Origin: Streptococcus suis
GTDB lineage: Bacteria; Bacillota; Bacilli; Lactobacillales; Streptococcaceae
DNA length: 64,000 bases
Assembly: GCA_022354845.1 (NCBI GenBank)
Contig: CP031970.1
Coordinates: 682,001-746,000 of the forward strand
Direction of reading: 5' to 3'
Shown here: one piece after another, positions 55,137 to 64,000 of the stretch
Position numbering within the stretch: position 1 is the first letter of the stretch
Layout: each line of letters opens with the position of its first letter
The notes under the pieces: model-generated
The model's database searches: none
Told to the model about the DNA's origin: nothing
The model's input: only the letters and a program-made list of their open reading frames with translations
Position numbers and translations under genes: made by a program

Positions 55137-56392
55137 GTCGTTTATTAGTCATTGGTTGCGGTGGCGTAGCCCAGGTTGCCATCAGCAAGGTGTGTCAGGC
55201 AGAAGATACTTTCAAGGAGGTCATGATTGCCAGCCGTACCAAGTCCAAGTGTGATGATTTGAAGGCTGCCTTAGAAGGAAAAACTTCGGTAAAAATCGAA
55301 ACTGCACAAGTGGATGCGGACAAGGTAGAAGAAGTGATTGCCTTGATTGAAAGCTACCAGCCAAAAGCCGTTTTAAACGTTGCCCTCCCATACCAAGATT
55401 TGACCATTATGGACGCTTGTTTGGCGACTGGTGTGGACTACATTGATACAGCCAATTATGAAAGTGAAGATACTGAAAATCCTGAATGGCGTGCTATTTA
55501 CGAAAAACGTTGTGAAGAAGAAGGATTTACAGCCTACTTTGATTACTCATGGCAGTGGGATTATAAGGAGCGTTTTGAAAAAGCAGGGCTGACAGCGCTT
55601 TTGGGATCCGGGTTTGATCCAGGTGTGACCAGTGTATTTTCTGCTTACGCATTGAAACACTATTTCGATGAAATCCACTATATAGATATCTTAGATTGTA
55701 ATGGGGGAGACCATGGTTATCCATTTGCGACCAACTTTAACCCTGAAATCAACTTGCGTGAGGTTTCAGCACCAGGTTCCTACTGGGAAAATGGCAAATG
55801 GGTGGAAGTTGAAGCCATGTCTATCAAGCGAGAATATGATTTCCCAGAAGTGGGTCAGAAAGACATGTATCTTCTCCACCATGAAGAAATTGAATCCCTA
55901 GCTAAAAACATTCCAGGTGTGAAGCGGATTCGCTTCTTTATGACTTTCGGTCAATCCTACTTGACTCATATGAAATGCTTGGAAAATGTTGGTCTCTTAC
56001 GGACTGACCCAATCAACTTTAATGGACAAGAAGTAGTGCCTATCCAATTCCTCAAAGCCCTCTTGCCTGATCCAGCCAGCCTTGGTCCACGTACTGTTGG
56101 GAAAACCAACATCGGCTGTATTTTCACAGGGGTCAAAGACGGTGTGGAGAAGACCATCTACATCTACAACGTATGTGACCACCAAGAGTGCTATAAGGAA
56201 GTGGGTTCACAGGCTATTTCTTACACAACTGGTGTTCCTGCTATGATTGGAACCAAGCTTGTCATGGACGGAACTTGGAAAAAACCAGGTGTATACAACT
56301 TGGAAGAATTGGATCCAGATCCATTCATGGACTTGCTCAATCAATACGGATTGCCTTGGCAAGTGGTAGAAAATCCAGTTTTGGTGGACTAG
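55133..56392 (+). CDS. Carboxy(nor)spermidine dehydrogenase (saccharopine dehydrogenase family)
   Basis: 419 aa. Rossmann start RLLVIGCGGVAQVAISKVC (3-21), SRTKSKCDDL near 34-43, GSGFDPGVTSVFSAYA near 158-173, and a late QAISYTTGVPAMIGTKL. It joins putrescine to aspartate semialdehyde with NADPH giving carboxyspermidine. It directly abuts its partner decarboxylase. Four-base overlap with speE indicates coupling. Confidence 0.92.
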   Translation: MSRLLVIGCGGVAQVAISKVCQAEDTFKEVMIASRTKSKCDDLKAALEGKTSVKIETAQVDADKVEEVIALIESYQPKAVLNVALPYQDLTIMDACLATGVDYIDTANYESEDTENPEWRAIYEKRCEEEGFTAYFDYSWQWDYKERFEKAGLTALLGSGFDPGVTSVFSAYALKHYFDEIHYIDILDCNGGDHGYPFATNFNPEINLREVSAPGSYWENGKWVEVEAMSIKREYDFPEVGQKDMYLLHHEEIESLAKNIPGVKRIRFFMTFGQSYLTHMKCLENVGLLRTDPINFNGQEVVPIQFLKALLPDPASLGPRTVGKTNIGCIFTGVKDGVEKTIYIYNVCDHQECYKEVGSQAISYTTGVPAMIGTKLVMDGTWKKPGVYNLEELDPDPFMDLLNQYGLPWQVVENPVLVD

Positions 56393-57520
56393 ATGAGAAT
56401 TGATCAAGTCCCAACACCAGCTTATGTCATTGATGAAGCTAAGCTGGTCAACAATTTAGAAATTCTCAAGTCGGTCCAAGAGCGAACAGGCTGTAAGGTC
56501 CTTTTGGCCCAAAAAGCCTTCTCCATGTATGCCACCTATCCGCTCATCAGCCAATACCTAGCTGGAACAACTGCATCAGGCCTCTATGAAGCCAAGCTGG
56601 GTCGTGAGGAGTTTGGGGGCGAAGTCCATGTCTTTGCTCCAGCCTTCAAGGATGCGGATTTGGAGGAGATTTTGGAGATTGCGGACCATATCGTCTTTAA
56701 CTCAGAGCGCCAACTCCGCAAGCACGTGGACAAATGCCGAGCAGTTGGAGTCAGTGTTGGCCTGCGTATTAATCCAGAGTGCTCCACCCAAGGTGACCAT
56801 GCCCTCTATGATCCCTGCGCAGCAGGTTCTCGCTTCGGTGTTCGTATTGACCAGTTTTCAGAAGACCTGGTGGACTTGGTGGATGGTCTGCATTTCCATA
56901 CACTCTGTGAGCAAAATTCGGATGATTTGAAAACGACCTTGGATGCTGTTGAGGCCAAATTCGGTCCTTATCTACACCGTATTAAATGGCTCAATATGGG
57001 CGGAGGCCATCATGTGACCAGAGAAGATTATGATCTGGACTTGCTGATTTCCTCTATCCAGCACATGCAGGAAACCTATGGATTAGAAGTCTACATTGAG
57101 CCTGGTGAAGCCATTGCCCTCAATGCGGGTTATTTGGTGACAGAAGTTTTAGATATCTTTGAAAATGGTATTGAAACGCTAGTGTTAGACGCATCAGCCA
57201 CCTGCCATATGCCTGATGTCTTGGAAATGCCCTATCGCCCACCGCTTCGTCATGGCTTTGAGGCAGGTGAAAAGGCCTATACATACAGACTATCTTCCAA
57301 TACCTGTCTGACGGGCGACATCATTGGCGATTATTCCTTTGAAAAACCTGTGGAGATTGGCGACAAGCTCTACTTTGAAGATATGGCTATTTATTCCTTT
57401 GTAAAAAACAATACCTTCAATGGCATTGGTCTGCCAAGTCTGGTCTTGATGGACAAGACTGGTGACTGCCGAATTGTTAAGAGTTTTGGATATGAAGATT
57501 TCAAAGGGAGGTTGTCATGA
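56393..57520 (+). CDS. nspC: Carboxy(nor)spermidine decarboxylase
   Basis: 375 aa, alanine-racemase-fold PLP enzyme. PLP lysine K41 in [23 protein letters not shown] near 165-173, [13 protein letters not shown] near 200-212 and [14 protein letters not shown] near 228-241. It removes CO2 from carboxyspermidine to make spermidine. The start follows the previous stop immediately and overlaps the next gene by four bases. Confidence 0.94.
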   Translation: MRIDQVPTPAYVIDEAKLVNNLEILKSVQERTGCKVLLAQKAFSMYATYPLISQYLAGTTASGLYEAKLGREEFGGEVHVFAPAFKDADLEEILEIADHIVFNSERQLRKHVDKCRAVGVSVGLRINPECSTQGDHALYDPCAAGSRFGVRIDQFSEDLVDLVDGLHFHTLCEQNSDDLKTTLDAVEAKFGPYLHRIKWLNMGGGHHVTREDYDLDLLISSIQHMQETYGLEVYIEPGEAIALNAGYLVTEVLDIFENGIETLVLDASATCHMPDVLEMPYRPPLRHGFEAGEKAYTYRLSSNTCLTGDIIGDYSFEKPVEIGDKLYFEDMAIYSFVKNNTFNGIGLPSLVLMDKTGDCRIVKSFGYEDFKGRLS

Positions 57521-58620
57521 TAGAAAGTCCAAAAGTGGCTGGCTACCGCATGCCTGCTGAGTATGAGCCTCATCATGGTACCCTCATGGTGTGGCCGACT
57601 CGCCCAGGATCCTGGCCCTTTGATGGTCAGGGGGCGAAAAAAGCCTTTAACCAGGTCATTAAAACCATTGCTGAAAGCGAGCAGGTCTATCTCTTGGTGG
57701 ATGAGGCACACCGTGAGGAGGCTCAATCCATGTTGGGGGCTGACATCACCTACCTGGACATCCCCACCAACGATGCTTGGGCGCGTGACACAGGTCCGAC
57801 GGTTTTGGTCCGTGAAAATGGCAGAGCCTTGTCTGTCGATTGGGCCTTTAACGCTTGGGGCGGAAACTATGATGGTCTTTATCAGGACTATGAGTCAGAT
57901 GATCAGGTGGCTAGTCGATTTAGTCAAGCCATCGGTCTGCCAGTCTACGATGCCCACCCCTTTGTCCTAGAAGGCGGAGCCATCCATAGCGACGGTGAGG
58001 GAACCATCTTGGTGACAGAATCCTGTTTACTGAGCCCAGGCCGCAATCCTCATCTAACCAAGGACCAGATTGAGCAAGTGCTTCTAGATAGTCTAGGTGC
58101 TGAAAAGGTTCTCTGGCTTCCATACGGAATTTTCAATGATGAAACCAATGAACATGTGGACAATGTTGCGGCCTTTGTTGGTCCAGCTGAGATAGTTTTA
58201 GCCTGGACAGATGATGAGGCAGACCCCCAATATGCCATGTCCAAGGCTGATTTGGACTACTTGGAAGAGCAAGTAGATGCTAAGGGCAGAAAGTTTAGCG
58301 TACATAAACTGCCTATTCCAAAAGATCCTATTCTAGTAACAGAAGAGGATTTGCCAGGCTATGTCTATGAAGAAGGGGAAGAAGAACGGACTGCTGGCGA
58401 ACGCTTGGCAGCTTCCTATGTGAATTTTTACGTCAGCAACGGTGCGGTATTAGTGCCCCAGTTTGATGATGAGCATGACGCTCATGCACTGCATCTCCTA
58501 GCGCAGCTTTTTCCAACCAGAAAAGTCGTCGGCATACCAGCCCGCGACATCCTGCTAGGAGGTGGAAATATTCACTGTATCACCCAGCAAATCCCACTTT
58601 ATGGTGCTAAATGTCCCTGA
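57517..58620 (+). CDS. aguA: Agmatine deiminase
   Basis: 367 aa. N-terminal [34 protein letters not shown] near 85-98; [14 protein letters not shown] (Glu/His) near 149-162; catalytic Cys354 in [13 protein letters not shown] at the C-terminus. It converts agmatine to N-carbamoylputrescine and ammonia. Coupled to nspC by ATGA overlap. Confidence 0.96.
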   Translation: MIESPKVAGYRMPAEYEPHHGTLMVWPTRPGSWPFDGQGAKKAFNQVIKTIAESEQVYLLVDEAHREEAQSMLGADITYLDIPTNDAWARDTGPTVLVRENGRALSVDWAFNAWGGNYDGLYQDYESDDQVASRFSQAIGLPVYDAHPFVLEGGAIHSDGEGTILVTESCLLSPGRNPHLTKDQIEQVLLDSLGAEKVLWLPYGIFNDETNEHVDNVAAFVGPAEIVLAWTDDEADPQYAMSKADLDYLEEQVDAKGRKFSVHKLPIPKDPILVTEEDLPGYVYEEGEEERTAGERLAASYVNFYVSNGAVLVPQFDDEHDAHALHLLAQLFPTRKVVGIPARDILLGGGNIHCITQQIPLYGAKCP

Positions 58621-58670
58621 TACGACGTCGTTGAATTGCCCATCATGAATTTATGAAAAGGATCAAAAAA

Positions 58671-59546
58671 ATGAGAAATGTTACTGTTGCTGCTGTTCAA
58701 ATGCAATGCAGTCATATTTTAGCTGAAAATCTGGCGACTGCAGAGCGTTTGGTCAGACAGGCTGCTGGTCAGGGAGCGCAGATTATTCTCCTGCCTGAAC
58801 TCTTTGAGCGTCCTTATTTTTGTCAAGAACGCCAATATGACTATTATAGCTACGCTAAATCTGTAGAGGAAAATGATGCTGTTCAGCAATTTATTCCCAT
58901 TGCCAAAGAATTACAGGTGGTTATACCCATTTCTTTTTATGAAAAAGATGGAAATAGCCTCTATAATTCCATTGCGGTTATTGATGCGGATGGTAGTGTT
59001 TTGGGAGTTTACCGTAAGACTCATATTCCTGACGACCATTATTATCAGGAGAAGTTTTACTTCACACCGGGAAATACTGGGTTTAAGGTCTGGGAAACTC
59101 GCTATGCCAAGATTGGTATTGGTATCTGTTGGGACCAATGGTTTCCAGAAACTGCTCGCTGTTTGGCTCTAAATGGGGCAGAATTGCTTTTTTACCCAAC
59201 AGCTATCGGCTCAGAGCCGATTTTGGATACAGATAGCCAAGGACATTGGCAACGGACCATGCAAGGGCATGCTGCGGCCAATATCATGCCAGTTATTGCA
59301 GCTAACCGTATTGGCTTGGAAGAAGTCCAGCCATCTGACGAAAATGGTGGACAGTCTTCTAGCTTATGTTTCTATGGTTCCTCTTTCTTGACTGATGAGA
59401 CAGGAGAACTTTTAACAAAGGCGGGACGTGAGGAAGAAGTTGTCTTGCTTGCAATGTATGATTTGGATAAGGGAGCGCGCGAACGTTTGGATTGGGGACT
59501 ATTTAGAGACCGCAGACCTCATATGTATCGACGTATTTCGGAATAA
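58671..59546 (+). CDS. aguB: N-carbamoylputrescine amidase
   Basis: 291 aa using ATG 58671, which has AAAAGGA upstream; an in-frame ATG 18 bases earlier has no ribosome site. Nitrilase-superfamily triad: Glu in LLPELFERPYF, Lys in YRKTHIPD, Cys in GIGICWDQWFPE. It releases putrescine. The six genes together run arginine, agmatine, N-carbamoylputrescine, putrescine, carboxyspermidine, spermidine. Confidence 0.95.
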   Translation: MRNVTVAAVQMQCSHILAENLATAERLVRQAAGQGAQIILLPELFERPYFCQERQYDYYSYAKSVEENDAVQQFIPIAKELQVVIPISFYEKDGNSLYNSIAVIDADGSVLGVYRKTHIPDDHYYQEKFYFTPGNTGFKVWETRYAKIGIGICWDQWFPETARCLALNGAELLFYPTAIGSEPILDTDSQGHWQRTMQGHAAANIMPVIAANRIGLEEVQPSDENGGQSSSLCFYGSSFLTDETGELLTKAGREEEVVLLAMYDLDKGARERLDWGLFRDRRPHMYRRISE

Positions 59547-59574
59547 GAAGCAGAAAGAATTCTTCAAAACACTA

Positions 59575-59606
59575 AAAAAACTTGGTTGATTGAACCAAGT
59601 TTTTTA
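59575..59606. terminator. Bidirectional terminator between aguB and VTT gene
   Basis: AACTTGGTT GATTG AACCAAGTT with A-run on the left and T-run on the right. Confidence 0.88.
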
Positions 59607-60197
59607 TTTCATAAAATGATTTAGCCAGTAGCTACCGTAAATCCAAAAATAGCTGTATGCAATGATAGAAAATGGTCGACAGATTAGGATAATCGAAATG
59701 AACTTCCGATAGCTCATACTTGTCAGTCCAGAAATCATCACAACAATATCGGCTGGAGTGAAAGGGAATAACATACAGAAAACGAAGAATATTTCATAAC
59801 CTCGCTTATTGTCAACTTTCTTTTCATGTTTATCGAACGTTTCTTCGTTCATAAATAAGAGACAGAATTTTTTACCATATCTCCGAGCGAGCCAGAATAA
59901 AATAATACTTCCAATATTTATTCCAATGTAATTTAGGATGAAACCCCACCAAAATTTAAAGACAAGGAAACCAACGACAGTTGTTACCCCGCCAGGAATG
60001 ATAGGGAAAACAACTTGAATAATTTGTAATCCTATGAAAGTTAAGCTGCCATAGACACCTTGATTTTGTAATAAATTGGATAATGCATTCTGATCATTTA
60101 ATATTCCGATTTTGTAAAGCCAAAAAAGGAATATAGCTGTGCCGATCAATACAAGCACACTTAGAACTTGTATAACTTTTTGAAAGAATTTATACAT
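59604..60197 (-). CDS. VTT-domain (TVP38/DedA-like) membrane protein
   Basis: 197 aa, about five hydrophobic segments. SNARE-associated/VTT domain features: VVFPIIPGGVTTVVGFLVF near 64-82 (re-entrant loop) and FCMLFPFTPADIVVMISGLTSMSYRKF near 135-161 (GLTSMSYRKF is typical). The family includes lipid scramblase/flippase-like proteins; the role in streptococci is not defined. Single minus-strand gene. Confidence 0.85.
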   Translation of the reverse strand: MYKFFQKVIQVLSVLVLIGTAIFLFWLYKIGILNDQNALSNLLQNQGVYGSLTFIGLQIIQVVFPIIPGGVTTVVGFLVFKFWWGFILNYIGINIGSIILFWLARRYGKKFCLLFMNEETFDKHEKKVDNKRGYEIFFVFCMLFPFTPADIVVMISGLTSMSYRKFISIILICRPFSIIAYSYFWIYGSYWLNHFMK

Positions 60198-60256
60198 AAT
60201 TTCATTCTACCATATTTCTTTTGTAATTAAATTTCAGGAACATAAATAAATATTCT

Positions 60257-60285
60257 TTGCAATTCATTCAAGAATCTGATATAAT
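60257..60285 (+). promoter_or_regulatory. Promoter of ssrA
   Basis: TTGCAA (60257-60262), 17-bp spacer, TATAAT (60280-60285); RNA begins about 20 bp later. Confidence 0.85.
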
Positions 60286-60305
60286 AACTCTCGTATCTAA
60301 CCCAC

Positions 60306-60650
60306 GGGGTTGTTACGGATTCGACAGGCATTATGAGGCTTGTTCTGCAACCCATCGGCAGATGTAAAAATGCCAGTTAAATATAACTGCAAAAAATACA
60401 AATTCTTACGCATTAGCAGCTTAATAACCTGCTAGCGTGACCATTCGCAAATTGCTTGTGTTTGTTTATTGGTCTTAATTTTACAAGCTACGTTGGAATT
60501 GAGTCAGGCTGTTCCAAAAGAGATTTACTGACTCGCTTGTACTCGGTTTGAGTTATGTATCAAGTCCAAGTTAAAGTAAGACATAACCTATGGTTGTAGA
60601 CGAATAAGTTAGCAGATGTTTGGACGTGGGTTCGACTCCCACCAACTCCA
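60306..60650 (+). ncRNA. ssrA: tmRNA
   Basis: The 5' end GGGGTTGTTACGGATTCGAC pairs with the 3' end, which carries GTGGGTTCGACTCCCACCAA before CTCCA. The tag frame starts at GCA 60389 and ends at TAA 60422-60424, encoding AKNTNSYALAA with the typical streptococcal ALAA degradation end. About 345 nt. It rescues stalled ribosomes with SmpB. Confidence 0.97.
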
Positions 60651-60655
60651 TATAT

Positions 60656-60743
60656 GGAAGATTACTCAAGAGGCTCAAGAGGCCGTGTTGGAAACGCGGT
60701 AGGCGTGTAACAGCGTGCGTGGGTTCGAATCCCATGTCTTCCG
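60656..60743 (+). tRNA. tRNA-Ser (anticodon GGA)
   Basis: Acceptor GGAAGAT pairs with GTCTTCC (one wobble); anticodon stem GCCGTGT TGGAAAC places GGA in the loop; long variable arm GGTAGGCGTGTAACAGCGTGC; T arm GTGGGTTCGAATCCCAT. The long variable arm fits serine. 88 nt, CCA not encoded. Lies 5 bp after tmRNA, so the two are likely co-transcribed. Confidence 0.95.
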
Positions 60744-60749
60744 TATTGC

Positions 60750-60778
60750 AAGAACGATTTAAAATCGTTCTTTTTTAT
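60750..60778 (+). terminator. Terminator after tRNA-Ser
   Basis: AGAACGATTT AAAATCGTTCT followed by T-run. Confidence 0.85.
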
Positions 60779-60894
60779 TTTTCAAACGAGTCTTTCCATC
60801 AATGACGTTCATTTTAAGGCACATACAACTTGATTTTTAAGGAAAATGTTGTATGATAAGTGACAATATACTCATGAAAGAGATGTAAATACTA

Positions 60895-61920
60895 TTGAAT
60901 GTTCAGAAATTAGCCAAAACCGAGTTGCATTGTCATCTAGATGGTTCATTGTCGCTTTCACTTATTCGAAAACTTGCTCAATTAGCTAATCTCTCTCTCC
61001 CAGAAGAAGATAGTGATTTACGTCAGTTAGTCAGTGTTGATGGCAAGGTGGATAGTTTGATGACCTATTTGAAAAAGTTTGATTATACTCGTCCACTGTT
61101 ACAAAGTTTTGAGGCTCTCGAATTATCTGCGTACGATGTTGTGCAACAAGCTGCAATGGATAATATTTTGTATATTGAAATTCGTTTTGCACCCGAGTTA
61201 TCAACTGATGGAGGTCTCACTGTCTTAGAGGCCGTAGAAGCAGTTTTGGCAGGATTAGAGCGCGCTCAGAAAGATTTTCATATAATGGCTAAATTATTGG
61301 TCTGTGGATTAAAACAAACCAATCCAAGTCAGACTAAAGAAATCTTTTCAGCCATTGCAGATTTGGCTCTTAAAGGCTTAGCTGGTTTTGATTTTGCAGG
61401 AAATGAGGCTGAATATCCAACGGAGGATTTAGAAGAGCTCATCCAATTTACACAATCCTTGGGCTACCCTATCACATTTCATGCTGGTGAATGTGGCTGT
61501 GTGACCAATGTTGCTCATGCTCTGGCACTTGGTATTAAGAGGATTGGACACGGAACCGCCCTCTATAAGAACCCGGAGGTTATTCAGGGACTTATTCATA
61601 GTGGAGCAACGGTCGAAATGTGTCTAACATCAAACCTCCAAACTGGAGCTGCCTCATCACTAGCAAGCTTTCCTTATTCTCAACTGATAGAGGCGGGAGC
61701 AAAAATCACAATCAATACCGATAATCGAACCGTTTCAAATACAAACTTAAATAAAGAGTACCAACTGTTTGTCGAACATTTCGGTACAACTAAAGAAGAT
61801 TTTTATCAATTTAATCGTCACGCCATTCATGCAAGTTTTGCTAGCGAGAAAGAAAAGGAAAAATTGTTACGCATTCTTTCGCTAGCCTACCAACAATTAC
61901 CTGTAAAAAGAAAGCTCTAG
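60895..61920 (+). CDS. add: Adenosine deaminase
   Basis: 341 aa with a TTG start at 60895 (GAAAGAG upstream; no in-frame ATG is available before the conserved motif). Zinc site TELHCHLDGSL (H12, H14), ITFHAGECG near 196-204 (His/Glu), IKRIGHGTAL near 219-228 and ITINTDNRTVS near 276-286 (Asp). It converts adenosine to inosine, feeding the purine phosphorylases found earlier in the window. Confidence 0.93.
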   Translation: MNVQKLAKTELHCHLDGSLSLSLIRKLAQLANLSLPEEDSDLRQLVSVDGKVDSLMTYLKKFDYTRPLLQSFEALELSAYDVVQQAAMDNILYIEIRFAPELSTDGGLTVLEAVEAVLAGLERAQKDFHIMAKLLVCGLKQTNPSQTKEIFSAIADLALKGLAGFDFAGNEAEYPTEDLEELIQFTQSLGYPITFHAGECGCVTNVAHALALGIKRIGHGTALYKNPEVIQGLIHSGATVEMCLTSNLQTGAASSLASFPYSQLIEAGAKITINTDNRTVSNTNLNKEYQLFVEHFGTTKEDFYQFNRHAIHASFASEKEKEKLLRILSLAYQQLPVKRKL

Positions 61921-61953
61921 ACCACGTCCGAGTGACATGGGAAGAGCTTTTTA

Positions 61954-62736
61954 TTATTGTAGGTTCAACTTCTTGGTCATGATATAATGGGTACCAAAGT
62001 AATACCCAAAGGCCAAAACAATATTTAATAATACAAAGAACGGATTTGGATATAAAGAGCTAATGGTATCTGCATATACATCTCCTTGGTTAATATAATT
62101 GAACATACTGATTGAGCCTGACAAAACACTGATACCGATGTAAGTTAAAATGGCAAATAGTAATCGATGATCTCGAAATAGTTGACCAACTGAAATAGAG
62201 AAGTAGATAAGTAGGATTCCCCTTATACTCTCAATCAATGTACTAAGAGCATATGCGATGAATACACCGATATCAACTTGCTGAAACACGTATTGCAGTT
62301 CAGGAATTAATAATTCATTCGTTGACATAAGTACGAAACTGATTACTATTCCAATAGCTAGGAGAGCAGTTATTCCTGCCAAGAAGTACCATACTAAAGA
62401 GGCGACTAGTTTACTAAGGATCAGTTGGTGACTATTGACTGGAAGGGTCATGGTTAAGTATCCTTGTCTTCCGTAAATATTGCTTCTAAAACGGTTGATG
62501 ACCAGAACGAAAGTTGATAGAAAGAGTGCTGCAATTAGAATACCGAATACCATTGATGAAGTGCCGAAAAGGAACATTTCTGCGTTTGCAGTACTCACAG
62601 CAGATGTAGTTGATTTTAATACCAAAGCCTGTATCCAAAAACCTAATACGACTGAAAGAATAATGACTCCCAAGTAGATTCCTAAATACCATTTTCCAAC
62701 GGATTTGAATTCATATTTTAATAGTTTTTTAAACAT
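61954..62736 (-). CDS. ABC transporter permease (ABC-2 type)
   Basis: 260 aa with six hydrophobic segments (about 16-36, 55-80, 105-133, 152-175, 188-208, 235-252). It starts MFKKLLKYEFKSVGKWYLGI, usual for ABC-2 permeases. Third gene of a GntR-ATPase-permease operon, one-base overlap with the ATPase. Substrate unknown; such YtrA-linked exporters respond to envelope stress or peptides. Confidence 0.85.
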   Translation of the reverse strand: MFKKLLKYEFKSVGKWYLGIYLGVIILSVVLGFWIQALVLKSTTSAVSTANAEMFLFGTSSMVFGILIAALFLSTFVLVINRFRSNIYGRQGYLTMTLPVNSHQLILSKLVASLVWYFLAGITALLAIGIVISFVLMSTNELLIPELQYVFQQVDIGVFIAYALSTLIESIRGILLIYFSISVGQLFRDHRLLFAILTYIGISVLSGSISMFNYINQGDVYADTISSLYPNPFFVLLNIVLAFGYYFGTHYIMTKKLNLQ

Positions 62737-63461
62737 TACAATCCCCTTACATGTTCTGCTTTAAAATCTTGACGGAAGAGTGAATCAATAGATTCTCCTG
62801 TTTCAATTCTCAAATCATCTACGTTCCCTTGTCGGATAACACTACCGTACTGTAGGAAAATGACTTCATCTAATATTTGTTCAACATCAGCAATTAAATG
62901 AGTAGAGATGATAACGGAAGCCATTGGAGAATAATTATTGATAATCGTACGTAAAATATAATCACGTGCTGCAGGATCAACTCCGCCAATTGGTTCATCT
63001 AATACATACAATTGCGCTTGTCGACTCATAACTAATATCAATTGAACTTTTTCTTTGTTCCCTTTTGAGAGATGTTTCATTCGACTATTCAAATCAATTT
63101 GCAACTCCGTTAAGAGGGTGCAGGCACGTTCTATATCAAAATCTTTGTAAAAATCTGCAAAAAAATGTACAGCTTCAATTACTTTCATTTGTTCGTCCAA
63201 ATAGGTTGTATCTGGAAGATAGGAAACGATAGCTTTTGTTTCTGGTGAGGGGGTAAGCCCATTAATGAGAACTTGACCATACTCAGGTTGAAGTAAGCCG
63301 TTGATAATCTTAATCATAGTTGTTTTTCCTGAACCATTTGGACCTAACAAGCCAATTATTTTTCCAGCTGGTAATTTCAAGTTAACATTGTTCAGTGCGA
63401 CAGCACCTCCATATGACTTGGAAACTTGTTGTAACTCGACCAGTGTAAACGCATTATTCAT
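62736..63461 (-). CDS. ABC transporter ATP-binding protein
   Basis: 241 aa. Walker A GLLGPNGSGKTT (about 35-46), Q-loop region SYLPDTTYLDEQM, signature MKHLSKGNKEKVQLI (the LSxG motif reads LSKGN), Walker B LYVLDEPIGGVDP and His switch ISTHL. Partner of the permease downstream. Overlaps the regulator by 8 bp. Confidence 0.93.
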   Translation of the reverse strand: MNNAFTLVELQQVSKSYGGAVALNNVNLKLPAGKIIGLLGPNGSGKTTMIKIINGLLQPEYGQVLINGLTPSPETKAIVSYLPDTTYLDEQMKVIEAVHFFADFYKDFDIERACTLLTELQIDLNSRMKHLSKGNKEKVQLILVMSRQAQLYVLDEPIGGVDPAARDYILRTIINNYSPMASVIISTHLIADVEQILDEVIFLQYGSVIRQGNVDDLRIETGESIDSLFRQDFKAEHVRGL

Positions 63462-63828
63462 AAGAAACTCCCTTCAAGAAATCATCTAGTTGTTTAACTA
63501 ATTCGTCTTGCTTGAAACCTAAATCAAGCATATTTGTAACAAAATTATCTAATTCATTCTGTGCTAATTGGAGACGAGTTCGTCGGATTAGTTCTTCGTT
63601 ATCTGTCACATATCTGCCAGTGGTTCTAACGGAGTAAACGAATCCCTCTATTTCTAGGTCAGACAAGGCCCGTTGGACTGTGTTCGGGTTTACACCAGCA
63701 GTCTCAGCTAAATCTCGGACAGTAGGAAGTTTGTCTCCTGATTTTAATTGGTTTGTTACTATTTGCAATTTTATGGTATTACTTATCTGGATGTATATTG
63801 GGATGTTATTATCAAATTTCCAAGCCAT
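63454..63828 (-). CDS. GntR-family regulator (YtrA subfamily)
   Basis: 124 aa from the ATG at 63828 (AAAGGC upstream); an in-frame upstream extension overlaps the promoter. Winged helix: NIPIYIQISNTIKLQIVTNQ, LPTVRDLAETAGVNPNTVQR, then the short YtrA-type C-terminus. Likely autorepressor of the three-gene operon. Compared with the truncated GntR at 18150, this is the complete form. Confidence 0.92.
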   Translation of the reverse strand: MAWKFDNNIPIYIQISNTIKLQIVTNQLKSGDKLPTVRDLAETAGVNPNTVQRALSDLEIEGFVYSVRTTGRYVTDNEELIRRTRLQLAQNELDNFVTNMLDLGFKQDELVKQLDDFLKGVSYE

Positions 63829-63880
63829 GATTTGTGCCTTTCTATAGGTTAGGTTGTGTTTGTATTTTTGTTCTATATAC

Positions 63881-63909
63881 ATAATACAATAAAAATTCTT
63901 GGACTGCAA
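63881..63909 (-). promoter_or_regulatory. Promoter of GntR-ABC operon
   Basis: On the minus strand TTGCAG (63909-63904), 17-bp spacer, TATTAT (63886-63881), about 50 bp upstream of the regulator. Confidence 0.7.
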
Positions 63910-64000
63910 GAGAAATGTTACATCAAGATGTATTTTTGACAAAAAATATGAGGTTAGAATGATTTTTGAATTGAAAATCAGGTGAAGATAGGTTGTAAAA

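Overview
The window looks like a low-GC Streptococcus chromosome, most probably Streptococcus suis or a close relative. The evidence is a tmRNA encoding the tag AKNTNSYALAA, the gene pairs cdaA-cdaR-glmM, murT-gatD and dnaG-rpoD, a polyamine operon of the pneumococcal/S. suis type, and streptococcal intergenic repeats. Assignments rest on reading the sequence; no database search was run.

Layout. 1-6.5 kb: murT-gatD (minus strand, gatD runs off the edge), then cdaA-cdaR-glmM and an ABC-F ATPase. 6.5-11.6 kb: a 210-bp inverted-repeat element, a methyltransferase, a small lipoprotein, a cupin-fetA-fetB operon behind two PerR-like boxes, and pepV. 11.6-18.4 kb: an accessory region with gene debris (a GNAT-like start, a truncated inverted-repeat element, the tail of a sugar ABC permease), then an AraC regulator divergent from five sugar-catabolism genes (two Gfo/Idh/MocA oxidoreductases, a ThuA-like protein, two xylose-isomerase-like barrels) with a cre-like site on their promoter, and a truncated GntR gene. 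18.4-22.4 kb: a UDG-family protein, a TPM protein, LemA, a hypothetical protein and mnmE.

22.5-34.6 kb holds a complete type I-C CRISPR-Cas system (cas3, cas5c, cas8c, cas7c, cas4, cas1, cas2), an array of 32 repeats and 31 spacers, and an IS3-family insertion at the trailer end. The 465-bp gap between cas3 and cas5c is the most interesting part of the window. It contains a reverse-oriented degenerate CRISPR repeat with its own promoter. The guide that follows matches 14 of 15 bases of the -35 region of a divergent promoter. That match has a TTC PAM and its single mismatch falls at seed position 6. The targeted promoter reads into a 33-codon hydrophobic ORF and then towards cas5c. This is the architecture of a CRISPR-regulated toxin-antitoxin (CreTA) or a crRNA-like cas autorepressor (CreR), here in a streptococcal I-C locus.

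34.6-41.5 kb: pentose and nucleoside salvage (rpiA, deoB, an ArsC-like gene, punA, deoD) and a glycogen/maltodextrin phosphorylase broken by one in-frame TGA. 41.5-48.2 kb: a MITE-like element, a VanZ-family gene, hemW, an acyl-ACP thioesterase, a Nudix protein, a NagD-like phosphatase, a membrane protein, rpsU, galE and mscL. 48.3-52.3 kb: dnaG-rpoD, about 700 bp of hairpin-rich repeats and a DUF59 protein. 52.4-59.6 kb: an unidentified RNA of about 350 nt with its own promoter and terminator, then six genes from arginine through agmatine and putrescine to spermidine via carboxyspermidine. 59.6-64 kb: a VTT-domain protein, tmRNA, tRNA-Ser, adenosine deaminase, and a GntR-ABC transporter operon.
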